64,000 bases of DNA, taken from the NCBI RefSeq assembly GCF_022965805.1, contig NC_133106.1, forward strand, positions 38,567,881-38,631,880. The letters are read 5' to 3'. Source of the DNA: Primulina eburnea (taxonomy: Eukaryota; Streptophyta; Magnoliopsida; Lamiales; Gesneriaceae). This document shows, in pieces, positions 47,389 to 60,701 of this stretch (position 1 is its first letter; every line of letters starts with the position of its first letter). Under the pieces are notes generated by a model, which saw nothing but the letters and a program-made list of their open reading frames with translations, was not told where the DNA came from and searched no databases. The position numbers and the translations under genes are program-made.

Positions 47389-47924
47389 TTCTGAGATCGG
47401 AAGCAGTCAAACTCCGATATTTTTCTTTCAAATGATCAATTGCAAAAAACCACCCATCTAACACTTGACCACGAAACGTGACGTACATACGAACCAAGGT
47501 ACATGTACCTTAAAAACTAAGCATGCACACAAATCCTACCCTCAAAAAAAAATATTTCCTCTCACTCTCTGAGATGCATGAAGAAACGATTGTAGGAATC
47601 GATAATGAGGGTTTATAATCCCCTTAATCGTCACAAAAAATATCGATTCTCGACCTTATCAATGAAAATCTTTCCTTGTATATATATATGAATGTAGATC
47701 AAACGCAGGCTATAAGATCAAAGAAGGGATAGTAAAAGCACAAAATTAAAAAAATTCCCCCTTCGCAACGAAATTTTCGTTTCGCTGGGGAATGGAAATC
47801 TATATCTTCTCCTCTTTTCTTCCTGTCTGATCGGTTTTCCACATGCAGAGCAACTAACGTCTTGAATGTGATATGACTCTAATACCCTTGCTATTTGATG
47901 ATAGATAGATATAATAAATAATAA
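47389..47924. other. Myosin leader and proximal promoter
   Basis: Should contain the 5' UTR before the ATG-only exon. A pyrimidine-rich tract lies near 47800-47830. No other feature seen. Confidence 0.5.
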
Positions 47925-48106
47925 GGCAAAAATTTATGTGAGACGATCTCACGGGTCGTATTTATGAGACAAGTCTCTTATTTGAGTCATCCATGAAAAA
48001 GTATTATTTTTTATGCTAAGAGTATTACTTTTTATGGTGAATATGGGTAGGGTTGACTCGTCTCACATATTAAGATCCGTGAGACGGTCTCACATGAGAC
48101 ATACTC
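47925..48106 (+). mobile_element. Foldback MITE, copy C
   Basis: 182 bp, same orientation as copies A and B, with flanks aaataataa (47916-47924) and aaataatta (48107-48115), 8 of 9 matching. It sits about 540 bp upstream of the myosin start codon. Confidence 0.8.
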
Positions 48107-48562
48107 AAATAATTATATATGTGTAGGGTAAAAAATGCCCAAAGAAAATAATTTTTTTCGATAATGGTAGTAAATATAATTATTTCATATAGAACTCCTC
48201 AAAGTCATCTTAATCGATCTACAAGTGAAGTTCGTTTAGACGAAATCATAACATTTAGTTCTTTTAGCCAAAATAAAAAACAAAATTAAAGGACAAATAT
48301 ATTTTTACTGATCAAAAGAGACACTATATTCCATAATTTTAATGGAAATATATTTAATAACTAAGGTGCAAAGATCTAAACTATATTATATAATAGGTAA
48401 AACTGTATTGATAATTTTAATGGATATCCAAATGTATCTTTATTGTTCTTCTGATGTATTTGTTAGGATCAAACGCTTACAATTAGGCCAAAAATCGTAG
48501 TTATTATTCAAGCACAACTTTATTTCTTATACTTGTGACACTATATAGTACATTTATTTGAG

Positions 48563-48840
48563 TGTTAATGGATCGGGTTGTTAAGCCTATGAATATGGAG
48601 AAGTGTGTGTCTATCTGTTAGTGATGTCTCACATCTCCTAGAGATAAGTCTTACACTTTTTTTATCAACTGTCATGTCTCAGGCAGAGACAATATTACTC
48701 GTTAAGATCTGGCGTCACTCTTGTATGACCTACATAACCAACCAAATCAAATAGAAAACATCGACAGCTTGACGCACGAGAACTTCCCAATAAGTTGTTC
48801 ATCTCATTACTACTCTCACTCATGTACGCTTGACCTAACA
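48563..48840 (-). mobile_element. Cassandra-like TRIM LTR with 5S rRNA-like sequence
   Basis: A 278-bp segment with inverted ends TGTTA...TAACA. At 48774-48833 it carries a diverged reverse complement of the 3' half of plant 5S rRNA: gcacgagaacttccca, then attactactctcactcatg and tacgcttgacc. 5S-derived LTRs are the hallmark of Cassandra TRIM elements. No target duplication is clear, and the copy is degraded. Confidence 0.6.
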
Positions 48841-49211
48841 ATATTTAATAACTAAGAAACAAACAAAAAAAATTGATCACTCAAAAAGTTCTCACATTCT
48901 ATTCTCAATATCTCATTATCTTAATCCTAATTACCAATATCCAATTACCTTAGCATTGATGAAAAATTTATAAATAAATTCAAATTTACAAAATAATATT
49001 TTATGTGCATACAAGACATGTGATTTGTTTACTAATATTATATTATATGCGATATCCATATATGATCATGTTATTTATATTTTATATATTTTTTATAATT
49101 TCACTGTTGCTATTTATTTAAATGATGTATACATTTGATTGAAATATATTTTATGTCCTGAAATATTTTATTATTATTTCTGTTAAGCATTTTCCGAGTT
49201 GCAACAATTTT

Positions 49212-49266
<55 letters not shown>

Positions 49267-50519
49267 ATATATTCTCCACATTAAATTAAAATTAGTAATT
49301 TAGAATCCTACCAAACAGCACCGGAAATTTCATGATATGATATCCTTCGTTATTTGGGCCAGATTGATCCGCGTGCAAAATGCCATAGCCCAACAATCGA
49401 GTTATATTAATTATCAGGGCATTTTTTTTATTAAAAAAAGGCCTGATTTTTTAAAATAAGTAAATAATTCGTGTTTATGTTTTTTTTTTATGCAGTGGAA
49501 CGTATGATTTACTTGAACATAATCTAACTAAATGTTTCATGCCTAGCTCTCTTTTTTAATGTATTTTTAATACAAATTATTTGCATTCACCTCATATACT
49601 TTATGCATTGGACATTTATATTCTGCACTCTGTGTAAAAATTATAACATACCAATATGAGAGGTGAATGTAAATTACTCGTACATATGTGAGGACTATTT
49701 TTAATACAAAACATACGGTTAAGTCCAATGTCTATAATTCCCTCAGTTTTTTATATTATAATATTACTTGAAAATAGAATATCTATATTTTTCATGCGAG
49801 TGAGAGGATGCTCCTTGAGACACACCAGTCGTTTTCATCAAACCCGGTCGGTCACAATATTTAATTTAGTATTTATTTCATCATTTTATTTTTGCTTACT
49901 TTTTATTTGGTTTTTTTTAACGTGATTGTTAATAGCATAAAAATCAAGAATACAAATACAAGAGCTCGGGCATCGATTGGTTTTGTTTTGGCTGGAGTAT
50001 GTAATCTTTATACTAAATTCCAAATCACGTATGAAATCGTGGATAAATGCTACTTTCTCTATACCATTAGTGAATTTGTATAAGATTGTGTCTCATGCAG
50101 CATCAAGCGTGAAGCATAAGCAAAGTATCTATCCTCTACATAATGCAATATCGGTGTAATTGCATCGGCCTACATCCTTTCGTCCACCTTATCTTTCGAG
50201 TATCAAATTTCAAGTTCCTTACAAGTTCAAGCACATTTAATTGTAAAAATATTACAGAAACCATTAACTTAACTTTTCGAAAATCATGTATGCTTCCATT
50301 TCATAAAAACCATAATGAAGAAGAAGAAGAAGAAGAAGAAGGCATGGCCTTATAAACGGAAAAATCATCAAACAATGGTGTGGGAGGTAGGGGGATTGCT
50401 GTATTCATAGCAGTCATCGGGAATATTTTTGTAATGAAACCTAACTTCAGGGACCTCGACATAAGTAATTGCCCCGTAGAATGATGAAGAATCCTAATCA
50501 TTCCTAGATAACATCCCAT
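48841..50519. other. AT-rich gene-less stretch
   Basis: Holds the TA microsatellite at 49216-49261 and a short GAA run near 50318-50341. No gene recognised. Confidence 0.5.
49216..49261. repeat. (AT)n microsatellite
   Basis: Uninterrupted AT dinucleotides followed by a few GT units. Confidence 0.95.
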
Positions 50520-50527
50520 TATATTAT

Positions 50528-50710
50528 GAGTGAGTCTCATGTGAGACCGTCTCACGGGTCATAATCCGTGAGACGGGTCAATCCTACCCATATTCACAAT
50601 AAAAAGTAATACTCTTTGCATAAAAAGTAATACTTTTTCATGGGTGACCCAAATAAAAGATCCGTCTCACAAATACGACCCGTGAGACCGTCTCACACAA
50701 GTTTTTGCCC
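50528..50710 (-). mobile_element. Foldback MITE, copy D (inverted), perfect 8-bp TSD
   Basis: The best-preserved copy: 183 bp, starting gagtgagtctcatgtgagac and ending acaagtttttgccc, flanked by identical tatattat at 50520-50527 and 50711-50718. It ends about 250 bp beyond the lipase stop codon. Confidence 0.88.
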
Positions 50711-50963
50711 TATATTATATGCCCCCTTACCCCTCATGTGTGGTTGTATACCTTTCATGTCACGAACCACACGCGAAGCAGTGCTCGCAGCGGACGCAGC
50801 CTGGCAATCGCTTCATATTCATTCTCATTTCGCAAAGATGGTCCGTATAAACTGCCAAAAAAAAATCCTAGTGCATTCGTAAACAACAGCAGTAAACTGA
50901 TCCTATCGGTGTGGAATAATACAACTATACTTGTTTGATGATGTCGTAAAACGTGCATTCCAT

Positions 50964-53900
50964 TCAAACCGATAACTTTTGATCTGTCACAGGTTCTGTC
51001 CCACCAACAATCTGATAGTTAGATCTCACATTCTGACAATGTAACATGAAAGTATTATGTTAATCTACATGTACAAAATGTGCGACATCTTGATATGGCA
51101 ATGGTGAAGAAAAGGTTACCTCTAGCAGTGTAATGTAGTAGAAATCCTCCATATGCTGCATGAGAGCACTTCCATCTCGAATTGATCGGAATATGCTAAT
51201 CTCTGTGTTTAATATCTTCTCGACCAGTTCTTTCTCTCCTCTCATCTGTTCCACCACAAAATGAAAAAGATGCAACATTAGCATAATTCGCAGTCGAAAA
51301 AACCAACCTTCAAGGAGTACAAATGGTTAAGAAAATTTCTTTATAATCTGATAGTTTGTTACCAAGCCATTCTCCAAAAGTTGAAGTCGCTCAAAAGTGG
51401 ATCAACAATAGTTTTTTTGCGAACTAAAAGCAATGACGGAAATATCAAAGGGGAAACGTGAGGATAGAGCATTGGAAGTTGGGATTTCTCGCTCTCATAT
51501 ACAATCCATACCAAAAGCTTTAAGTCAAGGGGCAAAGTCCAACAATAATTTTGTAAATCTATTAAGATCATGGACTTGAACCTATCTCCACCCAAACTCC
51601 AAAAGCCAACTCAAGAGAAGACCCCCAATAACTTAATCTAGCCGGTGTGTGACATCTAAACTATCCTACTAAGTTAACTTGGACAGGACAATATATGCAG
51701 TATGCACATCAATATGTTACCAAATATGTTCAAGTTCTAAAAATTATTTACACCAAAAGAAAACTTAGGAATATGTAGGGAAACCTGTAGATTTGGTCTG
51801 TGTATATAAACAAATGCTGGAGTTTGAATACTAAATAGCATCATCCTTGAATGCCGGTAGATGTATGATTACACTCCTCAAAACCATGTTCTAAAATAAA
51901 GTTAGCCAAACCTCAGAGGGTCTTCTTCTAAGTTTAACAAACCTCAGGAGCTAGCATTATAACTATTCAAACTTCAGGAGTTTTTATGTAACTAGATAAA
52001 AAAAATCAGGGTTTTACAATTTATCTTTGAATATAACCTTGATCAAGTAAAATTGACATCATTTGTGGAGAAGAATGAGCAAGTACATACAAATTCACTG
52101 AGAAGAACATCAGGTGTTGCTTCGCCAATAACATCGCCTCTGTATCCTTCTTCCAAAAGATCAACAATTTCCTGTAACATTGTATCATACACTTTATTCC
52201 TCATTTTCTTTTGTTAACAAAACCCAGAAAACTTCAAGACATGCAAATTGAAGGGTTTCCAAAATCCTTGCAAAACATTTATGTCTTGGCGCAACTACTA
52301 TTGTATATTTCTTGCCGTTTCAAATCAAACTTCGAATATCTTCACAGTTCATTACTCACCAATGCGTTTCAAATCAAACTTCGAATATCTTCACAGTTCA
52401 TTACTCACCAATGCATTTCTAGGAGCTCCCGCTGCCAAATATATAGGTTGAGCTACATGGCAGTAGCCCATCAAACGTGGAACTGTTGGGATTATGTCCC
52501 GGTGATTTACCACTCGCCAACTATCCTTCACTTTCTGCCATCAGAGAAACAAATTAATTCAAAAATCGTCAAGCAACTCAAAGGCTGAGGCTTGAACTTT
52601 AATGAAATGATGGATAAAAAACATGTATTACAGCGGAGCCAGCGGTCATTTTACTAAGATTCTTAAACAATTTCAAAATGGAAGGCTAGCTACATATAAT
52701 ATTTCAAACATGTAAATCCTGGTTGAAGTTGGTTGAAAAGCACAATTACCTCATTGTATATTTCAGCAAATCTTTTATTTCCAACTCTAGGAGACCCAAA
52801 ATTATACATGGTCACGGAAATAGCTCCACGCCTAATCCATTAACAAAGAGCGTCAATAACACGTTCTGTGTTCCAAAGTTTCAAAATTAAAATAATCAAC
52901 AACTAGAAATACAAACTTCTGAAAGCCTTAAAAGAGGACTGGGTGATATATAATCTATTGAGCGGAAGGAAGATAAACTAACTTGGATAATTGACTTGAC
53001 GATAATTCAAGAGCCAAAAGAGTAGCCAGTGCACCCCCCAAACTATGTCCAGTCACATATATATGCCATGTGGGGAGCATCTCCAAAGAATCACCTCTAA
53101 GATATAGCACATGTAAGATGATAACCATTCAGAACAAGAGCAACATTTAAGAGGACAAGTTTTTTCCTGTACTTCCAATTCAAAGGCGCGGTCCTTAATT
53201 ATGCTTTTTTGCAAGTTGCATAGGAACAACAATACGATTATTCAACAGAAATTCAGTTGGCAGATCAAGAGTTTGGGTAAGAGACCGCTCCAAATCAGAA
53301 AAACAGGATATACCGGTAGCCAATAGCCTGTTTAATAAGCGAGATCAGCCTTGTTCTGACTGAATCATAAGCACCCAAGAAGCCACTATGAACCTGCAGA
53401 TTTATGAGGCAATTGTGAATAATTGCATGTCAATATCTGTGGGTCCAATAAATGCAGTTGCCAAACTGAACCTAAAAACCTGAATAGTACCTGAACTTCT
53501 TGCTTAAAATCACCACCTATCCTTTCAGGATTTAGCCTGTAGAAGCAGTAAAGAAGATCAGCAACAGTAACTTTAAGCAAGCATCTGACGATAATGCTAA
53601 AGGCATCATAATCATCAGAAATTTCTCGGGTAAGTACTTCACATTTTTTATAACAGGTTCATGATTATGGATTGAAGAGAAACATTTGACACATCAAATA
53701 CGTGATTGACAGAAAAGAAAGCAGATATTTTTGTTAAATCAATGCATTACCCCGCAGGAACTAGCATCAAATCAGTCAGCAGATCCTTCCAGCGCGTCTG
53801 GATGGGAAAAATGTCAGCACATTGACAAGGAAAACATACAAAACTTGTTGCACGGTTCAGCAAAATTGCAAAACCTACTTGTTCTGTTCCCCTGAAAGCT

Positions 53901-56900
53901 ATAACCAATCTTTTTGTTCTGGGATCTCGCCAAATTGCTACCTGCATTCCTTATAAAGTACATGATCACTAAAAAGCCTAATTTCAAATCACATAGCCAT
54001 GTGACCAAATATGATGCGTTTATAAATTTGCCAGTGGGGAAAATATATTTAAAAAAGAGGTCTATGGTGAAGTGTTGGATGTCAAGCAGTGCAGTATGGT
54101 GGCAAAATAGATGAATTAAAGGCAAAGACAATTACAAAGGGTTTTTTCTCCACAGAGCAAAGCATTTAAGAGACGTAGCAGTAAAAGTCAGATAGGATAT
54201 AATTACTCATCATTGATCTACCTCATAAATAAGAGTATGACAAAAGGTGCATAAAGAGCAGACTCAAACCAACCTGAGTGTCTGTAGAAGCATTATCCAA
54301 GAAACAAATTTTTTCAAATTCAGATTTAATAAACGTCTGATGTCCCAACGCATTGGCTAGCATTGCCCAGGCCTCCATGGCACTCTCAGCTGTTGAGAAA
54401 AGTTCCCTCATCTCTTCTGCTTCTTTTTTGTCCAGTACCAATCCATTTGGCTGACTTGCTAACGATTCACTCTCCTTGTCATCCACTGGCATATCTTCTT
54501 TGACATCAAACTTTCCTGTAAGATCAGCTCCTTGGCTTAATTTAGAAACTGCAGCATTTATAACCATCAATGCCCCCAAAATGGAGTCTGTTTGCCGCAA
54601 TAAATCTTGTGTCACCTTCTTAATATCTGGTAAAGTCATCAGAGAATTGTTACTGGATCCAATCATAGTACCGGTACTAGCTGTCTCCAGATTAGTTGGA
54701 GTTGCAAGTCCAGACTCGATATAACCTGTCTCAGCAATTTCTAGTGACTGCAAGCCAATTTTATCCAATAACTCAAAACCATCCCACTTTAATTTCTCAG
54801 GGATCTGAAGACCAAATTTTTGTACAACATTTTGGTTGACAGAATCTGCGAGTTTCTTCCAAAAATGTTTGTCGGGATGTGAAGACTCCTGATTTGTCTC
54901 ATTTGCTGGGTCCTTCATATTATTATCCAGGATTGAAGAGATGTTTCTCTTGATATTAGAGTCACCAAACAAATTTTTACTTGAAAACCAACCGTTCTGA
55001 GTATATGAATCATTAAGTGACTTAAGCTGTCCAAAGGCAAACTGCACAAATTCCCTCACTTGAACAGTTTCTGAACCCGCAATCATCTTCAGTGCAGGTT
55101 CAAGACCATTTTTCTGGAGAAATTCCATGAAAATGGGAATCTTCCACCATTTTTTTCCATCGTCAATTTCAGCAAAACTTTTGTAGTTTATCTGAAATAC
55201 GTTGATAAGAACAAGTATGGTGATGTACATTACAGCACATCTAAGGACCCATATCAGCTGTTTAGTTAAAAATTTCAGTATCTCGATCGTAGTTTTATTA
55301 GTTAATTGGGGAAGAGCTTCATGCTCGCAGAGATCAGTAAAAAATGAAAAGCATTCTAACAGTTAATAGAGTTTCATTTGGTACTCAACCATTTTGCACA
55401 CTGAAGAATGGTTTAGTGCATAATAATCTTGATTTGCATAGCAACTTACCTCAAGTTGTATCTTTCCACCACCGCCCATTCCTTCCAACTCGAGATTCAC
55501 TTCATGTAAATTTCCTATCAAAAAAGAAGTCCAACTGATACCAAGCTAACAAATTCTGTAGCTAAACTCAATTTTTTCGAAACATCCATTTTTGCAAATG
55601 ATAGAATATGCATCTTTTATTGTTAACACGAGGTTATACTTGATATTAATAGTAAAATACAGATTGTTATTCCATAAACTTTACAATTGTAGCAAACTCC
55701 ACGACTACACAGCTTAAACAGAAAAATGAATACAAACCGAGTCAAACTCATCTGATCATTGGTGGAACGAAAAATATTTTATGTGTTACTGTTTTAATAA
55801 CAATGAGTTAAAATGTCATGATTTTAGGTATTGTGATCAACACCGAACATGACACAGATGTGGTGTATATCGTACCATCACATATGTTTTCCAAATCAAT
55901 ACCAGCATTCCCCATGCGTTTGTGCGGAGTCACAAGATTCGCATCCCAAGCTGCAACCTGAATAATTAATATTAAAAAAATTAAATTATTAATAGCAGAA
56001 TTATCTCAATCATTAAAAACCAGCACTGTAAAATGATCTTATATAAGTACCAATCAGGTTAACTTTTATTCTTACTGTAGGTAAAGAAGGGAAACATATA
56101 GGCTGGAAAACTGATTTTATTATATTGGAAAAATGAATAATACAAGTTAAAGAAGGGAAACATATAGGCTGGAAAACTGATTTTATTATATTGGAAAAAT
56201 GAATAATACAAATTACTTATTTATATAGTCATATCTTCCTAGTCGAAGAATGAGTTTTATCTTCTACTAATACCTAATATAAAAACTTTAAAATACAAAT
56301 ATTAATCTATCATATCCAGCTAGTCATTCAAATAGGAAAAAGTTTCATCCTAGTTATTCGCATACGAAAAACCGTCATCCTAGTTATTCAAGTAGGAAAA
56401 ACGCTTATCCAATATTCAGCACCACCCTCAAGCTGGGTCATATATATTGATCATCCCCAAATTGGAACTCGAGTCTTCAAAACACTCGTATCTCCCTAGT
56501 TGAAGAAGTAATCTTATCTTCAACTAATATTTTTATGTACTTAATACTTTCACCCTGGTAATTCACATAGGAAAAACTCTCATCCTAGTTATTCAAATAG
56601 GAAAATGTCTTATCCAATATTCAACACTTACCATACAATATTTAGTATAACGATATCCCAAGGAAAAAGATAAAAGCAAGCAACCAACATGCTGTTGATG
56701 ATTTCTACCAAGGATGGATAGATTAAGTAAAAAAATTCTTCTGTCTAATCATTTTTTTTGCCTTTAAAACACTGGAATAAATTATGAGGCTTATAGATAT
56801 TAGAAACAAATGAGGTTTACCCATTAGAATGTTTCGAGTATGAGCTATAATCATCAAGGCAAGGCAAACTTTCCCAACAACAAAGGATATTACATTATAT

Positions 56901-59523
56901 TTAACGATATCTAATGAAAGTGTAACATACAAAGAAAAAAACAATGAGATGTGGGTAAAAGAGGGTGAAGGTAAAAAATGAATCTCGCATATATAACATC
57001 ATTTTCTTAACATAGAAAATAGGTTTCATAAAAGTAGTAGAAAGATTTGATCATTCTCTGTGGGACGCGTAACAGCAAGTTAGTAGATGACTCCTGGGCT
57101 GGCATAATTTGTCTCCCTTTGTCTATGGGAGCAAACATATGAACACAACAATATAAGGCAGTTCCCACAAGAAATCACTGCATGAGAAGAAAATGGAAAA
57201 TCGATCACAGAATTTATTTCAACCTGAAGATTGTGCATTGGTGGCTGCTTGATATTCAAAATAAACTCCTCATTCCATGTGGGTTCTTTCGTCCTGGTAC
57301 ATTTGTCAGAGAATAAAATAATCCATGATGGACTTTGACACCATCGGAATAACCGAATAAACAATGCAAAATTTGGAAGCTATTGATTATATAACCAGCC
57401 GAGTATCACCACCCTATGACTAAAAAGATGAAATAGTAGTAGACTGTAGACAAAACATCAACTAGGACATGGTATTCGCTCCATGTCCACAGATGATCAT
57501 GCTACCAACTAGCATTTTCTATTCGGTAGAAGCAAACACATTACCTCAAAATTAATTAAATCTGAATGACTAGAAAGCCAAAAATCAACAACTTCAATGA
57601 AAACTTTTACTTGTTTTTATCCATCAGCTGAAGACAAGGTGTGTCAGAGCAGTGATAGGAGGGTACTAGCTATTTAAAAAAGGGATGCCTAAGTGTAAGA
57701 ATCTTACGCCCATTTGATCTTGCTTTTGACTTCCTGACAATCCAACTGCAAGACCACATACGGATCACTAGTTCCCTGAGAAACAAAATAAAAATAATCA
57801 TCACATAAAATTGAATAAAGAATCGGGGATGATTAGAAATATGAGTAAATCGTCGTAACTAGAGGAATTATGAACTGAGGAATATGACGGGTTAGAATTA
57901 GCGAAATTAGCCTACCCATGGATCCATGGCAGGAAAATTGAAACCTTTCCTTAGCTTTACGAACAATTGACCATCATAGATTTCACGTGTAAATGACCTG
58001 AATAATGTCAAGTGGGATTTTAGAAATTTGAAAGGAAGCTTATAAGAATGTGAAAGCCACAAGGTTATTGTGTAGAAAAAGAATTTGCATGTTAAAAGAG
58101 CAAAAAATCTGCATTCTGATGCACTTATGTTAAATAAAAAGAGTACGTGATAGCCGATTTTATCAGTTTTTTGGCATGCATCTTTTCATTAATCAATATG
58201 GCAATAGCACACACACATCTGTCAGAAAAATCATTCACGAAAGTTGAAGCCATGTGTTCGAAAATGTTTAATCTTTGCTAGGTTAAATACCACGTCAATG
58301 CCGGAGCCAACAATCATAGTTAGAAGAGCCTGTCCAATCTAATGATCATGTCAAAGCAAAAATCCTTGGGAAAATGAATATCAGAGCAAGGACACCCGCC
58401 AAGAGGTCCAAGACTCATATCCCAAAGAATGGTAAAAGTGTCAGAGAAAAAAGGTGACGTATAAAATTCAGTCGAACTCCCCAGTTAATTCTTTATGCTA
58501 GCAGTTACACGGAGAGTCAAACTCACCTAATGTAATTTATAAGATTTGTTTATAACTCTTATATGAATATAGAGATGTAAGGCCAAGTAGAACACGTGAC
58601 ACGAGACCTGATGAATAGCCTTAGCACTTCATATTATCTAAAGATGTGTTGGTTGAATTTCCAAATATGTTCCATTATAGCTATCAAGAATTAGAAAGTT
58701 ATGACGCCAATGAAATTCAATGACCGCATACTCTGAAAGGAACACTGTCTGGCAATTTGCTGCATCCATCTCGCGCTTGCCCACATTTTCCTGTTAATAG
58801 AAGTAGAAAATAAGAAGAAGAATCTAAATGGACCCACCAATTAGTTTCAAATACGTGAAAGGACCAGGAAGTTAGTTGGCCTCTTCCAAGCAAATTTGAC
58901 AAGAGAAAACAAGAACCTGTAAATGTTCCTCAAAAATCCTTTATGATGAAAGAAATACTAAAAAATAAACTTTACAAAAATTAACTCCAGAAGAGACTAC
59001 ACAATCATCAATCTCCAATATGGTGCAATTCCACCATACCCCAAAGTTAAGAACCCAGTTAAATTAATGAACTTTAGTGGAAAAACTGCATGCGTTTCTA
59101 AGATTTTAATTCTCGCTGGTCTGTCACTTTATGTCGACAAAATTCACAGCAAAATGAAGAAATATAAGGAAAACAAACATCACATGATCAGGGAAATTAC
59201 AGATGGAGTGGTGTAAGCTTCAAATGCAAAACCAGCAAGTATAACCGCCAAATTAATATCAAAAGGAGGCCTCTCATCCCCACTCTCCCTGTTCCGCACA
59301 CTTAAAACAGCCTCCCCATTCTCAGCATCAGCCTTTCGGTTTGCAATAGCCAATCAATCTCGATCTCAAGATCCCAATAACTTTCTTCCCGCAAAATGGT
59401 TTCTCTGAAACTACAAGCTTCTTGGAGATCGAGAGGTAATAAGAGTTTTTGAAGTTGTGCAGTTTTGTAGGGGAAGTTACTGGGCAAGAAATGGAGTTGG
59501 GATTGGAGAGTAGTGGTGGCCAT
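50964..59523 (-). CDS. C2-domain and class-3 lipase protein; exon 1 frame disrupted
   Basis: Eighteen coding exons: 59523-59201, 58790-58732, 57997-57916, 57775-57708, 57293-57224, 55957-55876, 55514-55450, 55191-54274, 53941-53879, 53797-53751, 53536-53491, 53393-53314, 53096-52983, 52831-52750, 52534-52409, 52171-52091, 51245-51120, 51032-50964. Exons 2-18 sum to 2178 nt, in frame. Exon 1 ends RPPFDINLAVILAGFAFEAY. A C2 lipid/Ca2+-binding domain follows (DPYVVLQLDCQEVKSKIKWA, KEPTWNEEFILNI), then a long linker (exon 8, 306 codons). The lipase domain has VIAFRGTEQ, the nucleophile elbow GHSLGG (exon 13), YNFGSPRVG and the HRDIIPTVP segment. It resembles Arabidopsis At4g13550-type proteins, probably acting on membrane glycerolipids, perhaps in plastids; that is inference. 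ATG 59523 is not in frame with the end of exon 1 (see findings). Confidence 0.85.
52316..52413. repeat. 49-bp tandem duplication covering a splice donor
   Basis: Two nearly identical 49-bp units (gtttcaaatcaaacttcgaa and on to ttactcaccaatgc) occur back to back. Each holds the donor of lipase exon 15 (CATTG|GTGAGT on the minus strand, at 52409 and 52360). Confidence 0.95.
56083..56214. repeat. 66-bp tandem duplication in a lipase intron
   Basis: aaagaagggaaacatatagg and the following 46 bases are repeated at a period of 66 with almost no change. It lies between lipase exons 5 and 6. Confidence 0.9.
56215..56640. repeat. Diverged LTR-retrotransposon-like fragment in a lipase intron
   Basis: Short phrases recur four times or more (catcctagttattc..ataggaaaa, gtcttatccaatattcaac). 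One passage (ccctcaagctgggtcatata, then ttgatcatccccaaattgg) resembles the untranslated leader of some copia elements. No coding part and no clear ends. Confidence 0.4.
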
Positions 59524-60499
59524 GAATGGAGGATACCAACAATTAGTGAGAGGGATAAAATTGGTGGAAAGTTAAGGCCATTATCAGTGGATAATTTGAT
59601 TAGATTGTAGAATTGACAGTTGAAGTAAGGCACTGGAGTGTTCGAACACTTCGAAATGGTCGAACGAATGTGCTCGAAACTTTGGAGCTGTTTGGTTTTG
59701 CATCTTTTTATATTTACATTAAAACATTTCATTAATCTAGTAATTTCAGACAGTACAACACCATACAGTTGCATACGCAAAAGGTCAACAAAAACACAAG
59801 CTAAACAAACCATTCGATCCTTGCTTAGTCGAAATTATTGGTAGATGTTGGGCAACGTCGTACCAACCTGCTACTTGGTGCATCTCCATTCTCCAATACT
59901 GGATAGAATCAATGCTTCCGAGCTCTGTAATCTGGGTTAGATAGAAGCATGATGCATGCCAGTATGGATTGGTAGTGGTATGTGTTTGATTTTCTATTTT
60001 CTTTTTTCATGTTGCACATCGATGATATTCTTCGTTGTTAGAAGCTAATGACTTATGTGAGATTTGAAAATGTTAAAATATATGTATATTTTCATTTTGT
60101 TATTTAGTTATTTACCATGGGATCTACGTTTTGGTTTGAGTTGCGTTTTCTTTTAGTTGTTATTCTCTTGATTCATGCCAAAAGAGTGTGTTGGTCATGA
60201 AAAGTTGTAGAACAACAAATTGTTATAATCCATGGCCATAAAACTTAACGGAGCGATATTCTATCAAAAAAAAAAAATTATGAAAATGAAATTGGTATTA
60301 CACATTATCATTTATTTAACTAAAATGGATAGGTTTTCACACAAAAATTTATTATAAAAAAAATCCCAAAAGAATACTCTCATCTAAGCTTAGTGATGCT
60401 AAATCTTTTATTACATCTCAGCACAGATGCTTATATTAAAATCCAAAATAATAATAAAAGAAGGATAACGTCATTGACACGAGAGGACTAGGGTTGTTT
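59524..60499. other. Between the lipase start and the KIN-like gene
   Basis: Lipase promoter and leader on the left, 3' UTR of the KIN-like gene on the right. No other feature recognised. Confidence 0.5.
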
Positions 60500-60638
60500 T
60501 CACTTCTTGTCACCCATCCCAAGTGTGTTCTTCACACCATCAATGGCACCTTGAGCCATGTGAGCCATCTGCTCTCCAGTCTGAATTACAATAAACAAAA
60601 TAACGTTACCTTGTATTTGTATGAAAATCATATATTAA

Positions 60639-60701
<63 letters not shown>

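Noticed and set aside
50301..50555. A minus-strand ORF with a serine run
   Set aside because: It reads through a GAA microsatellite and shows no other protein-like character.
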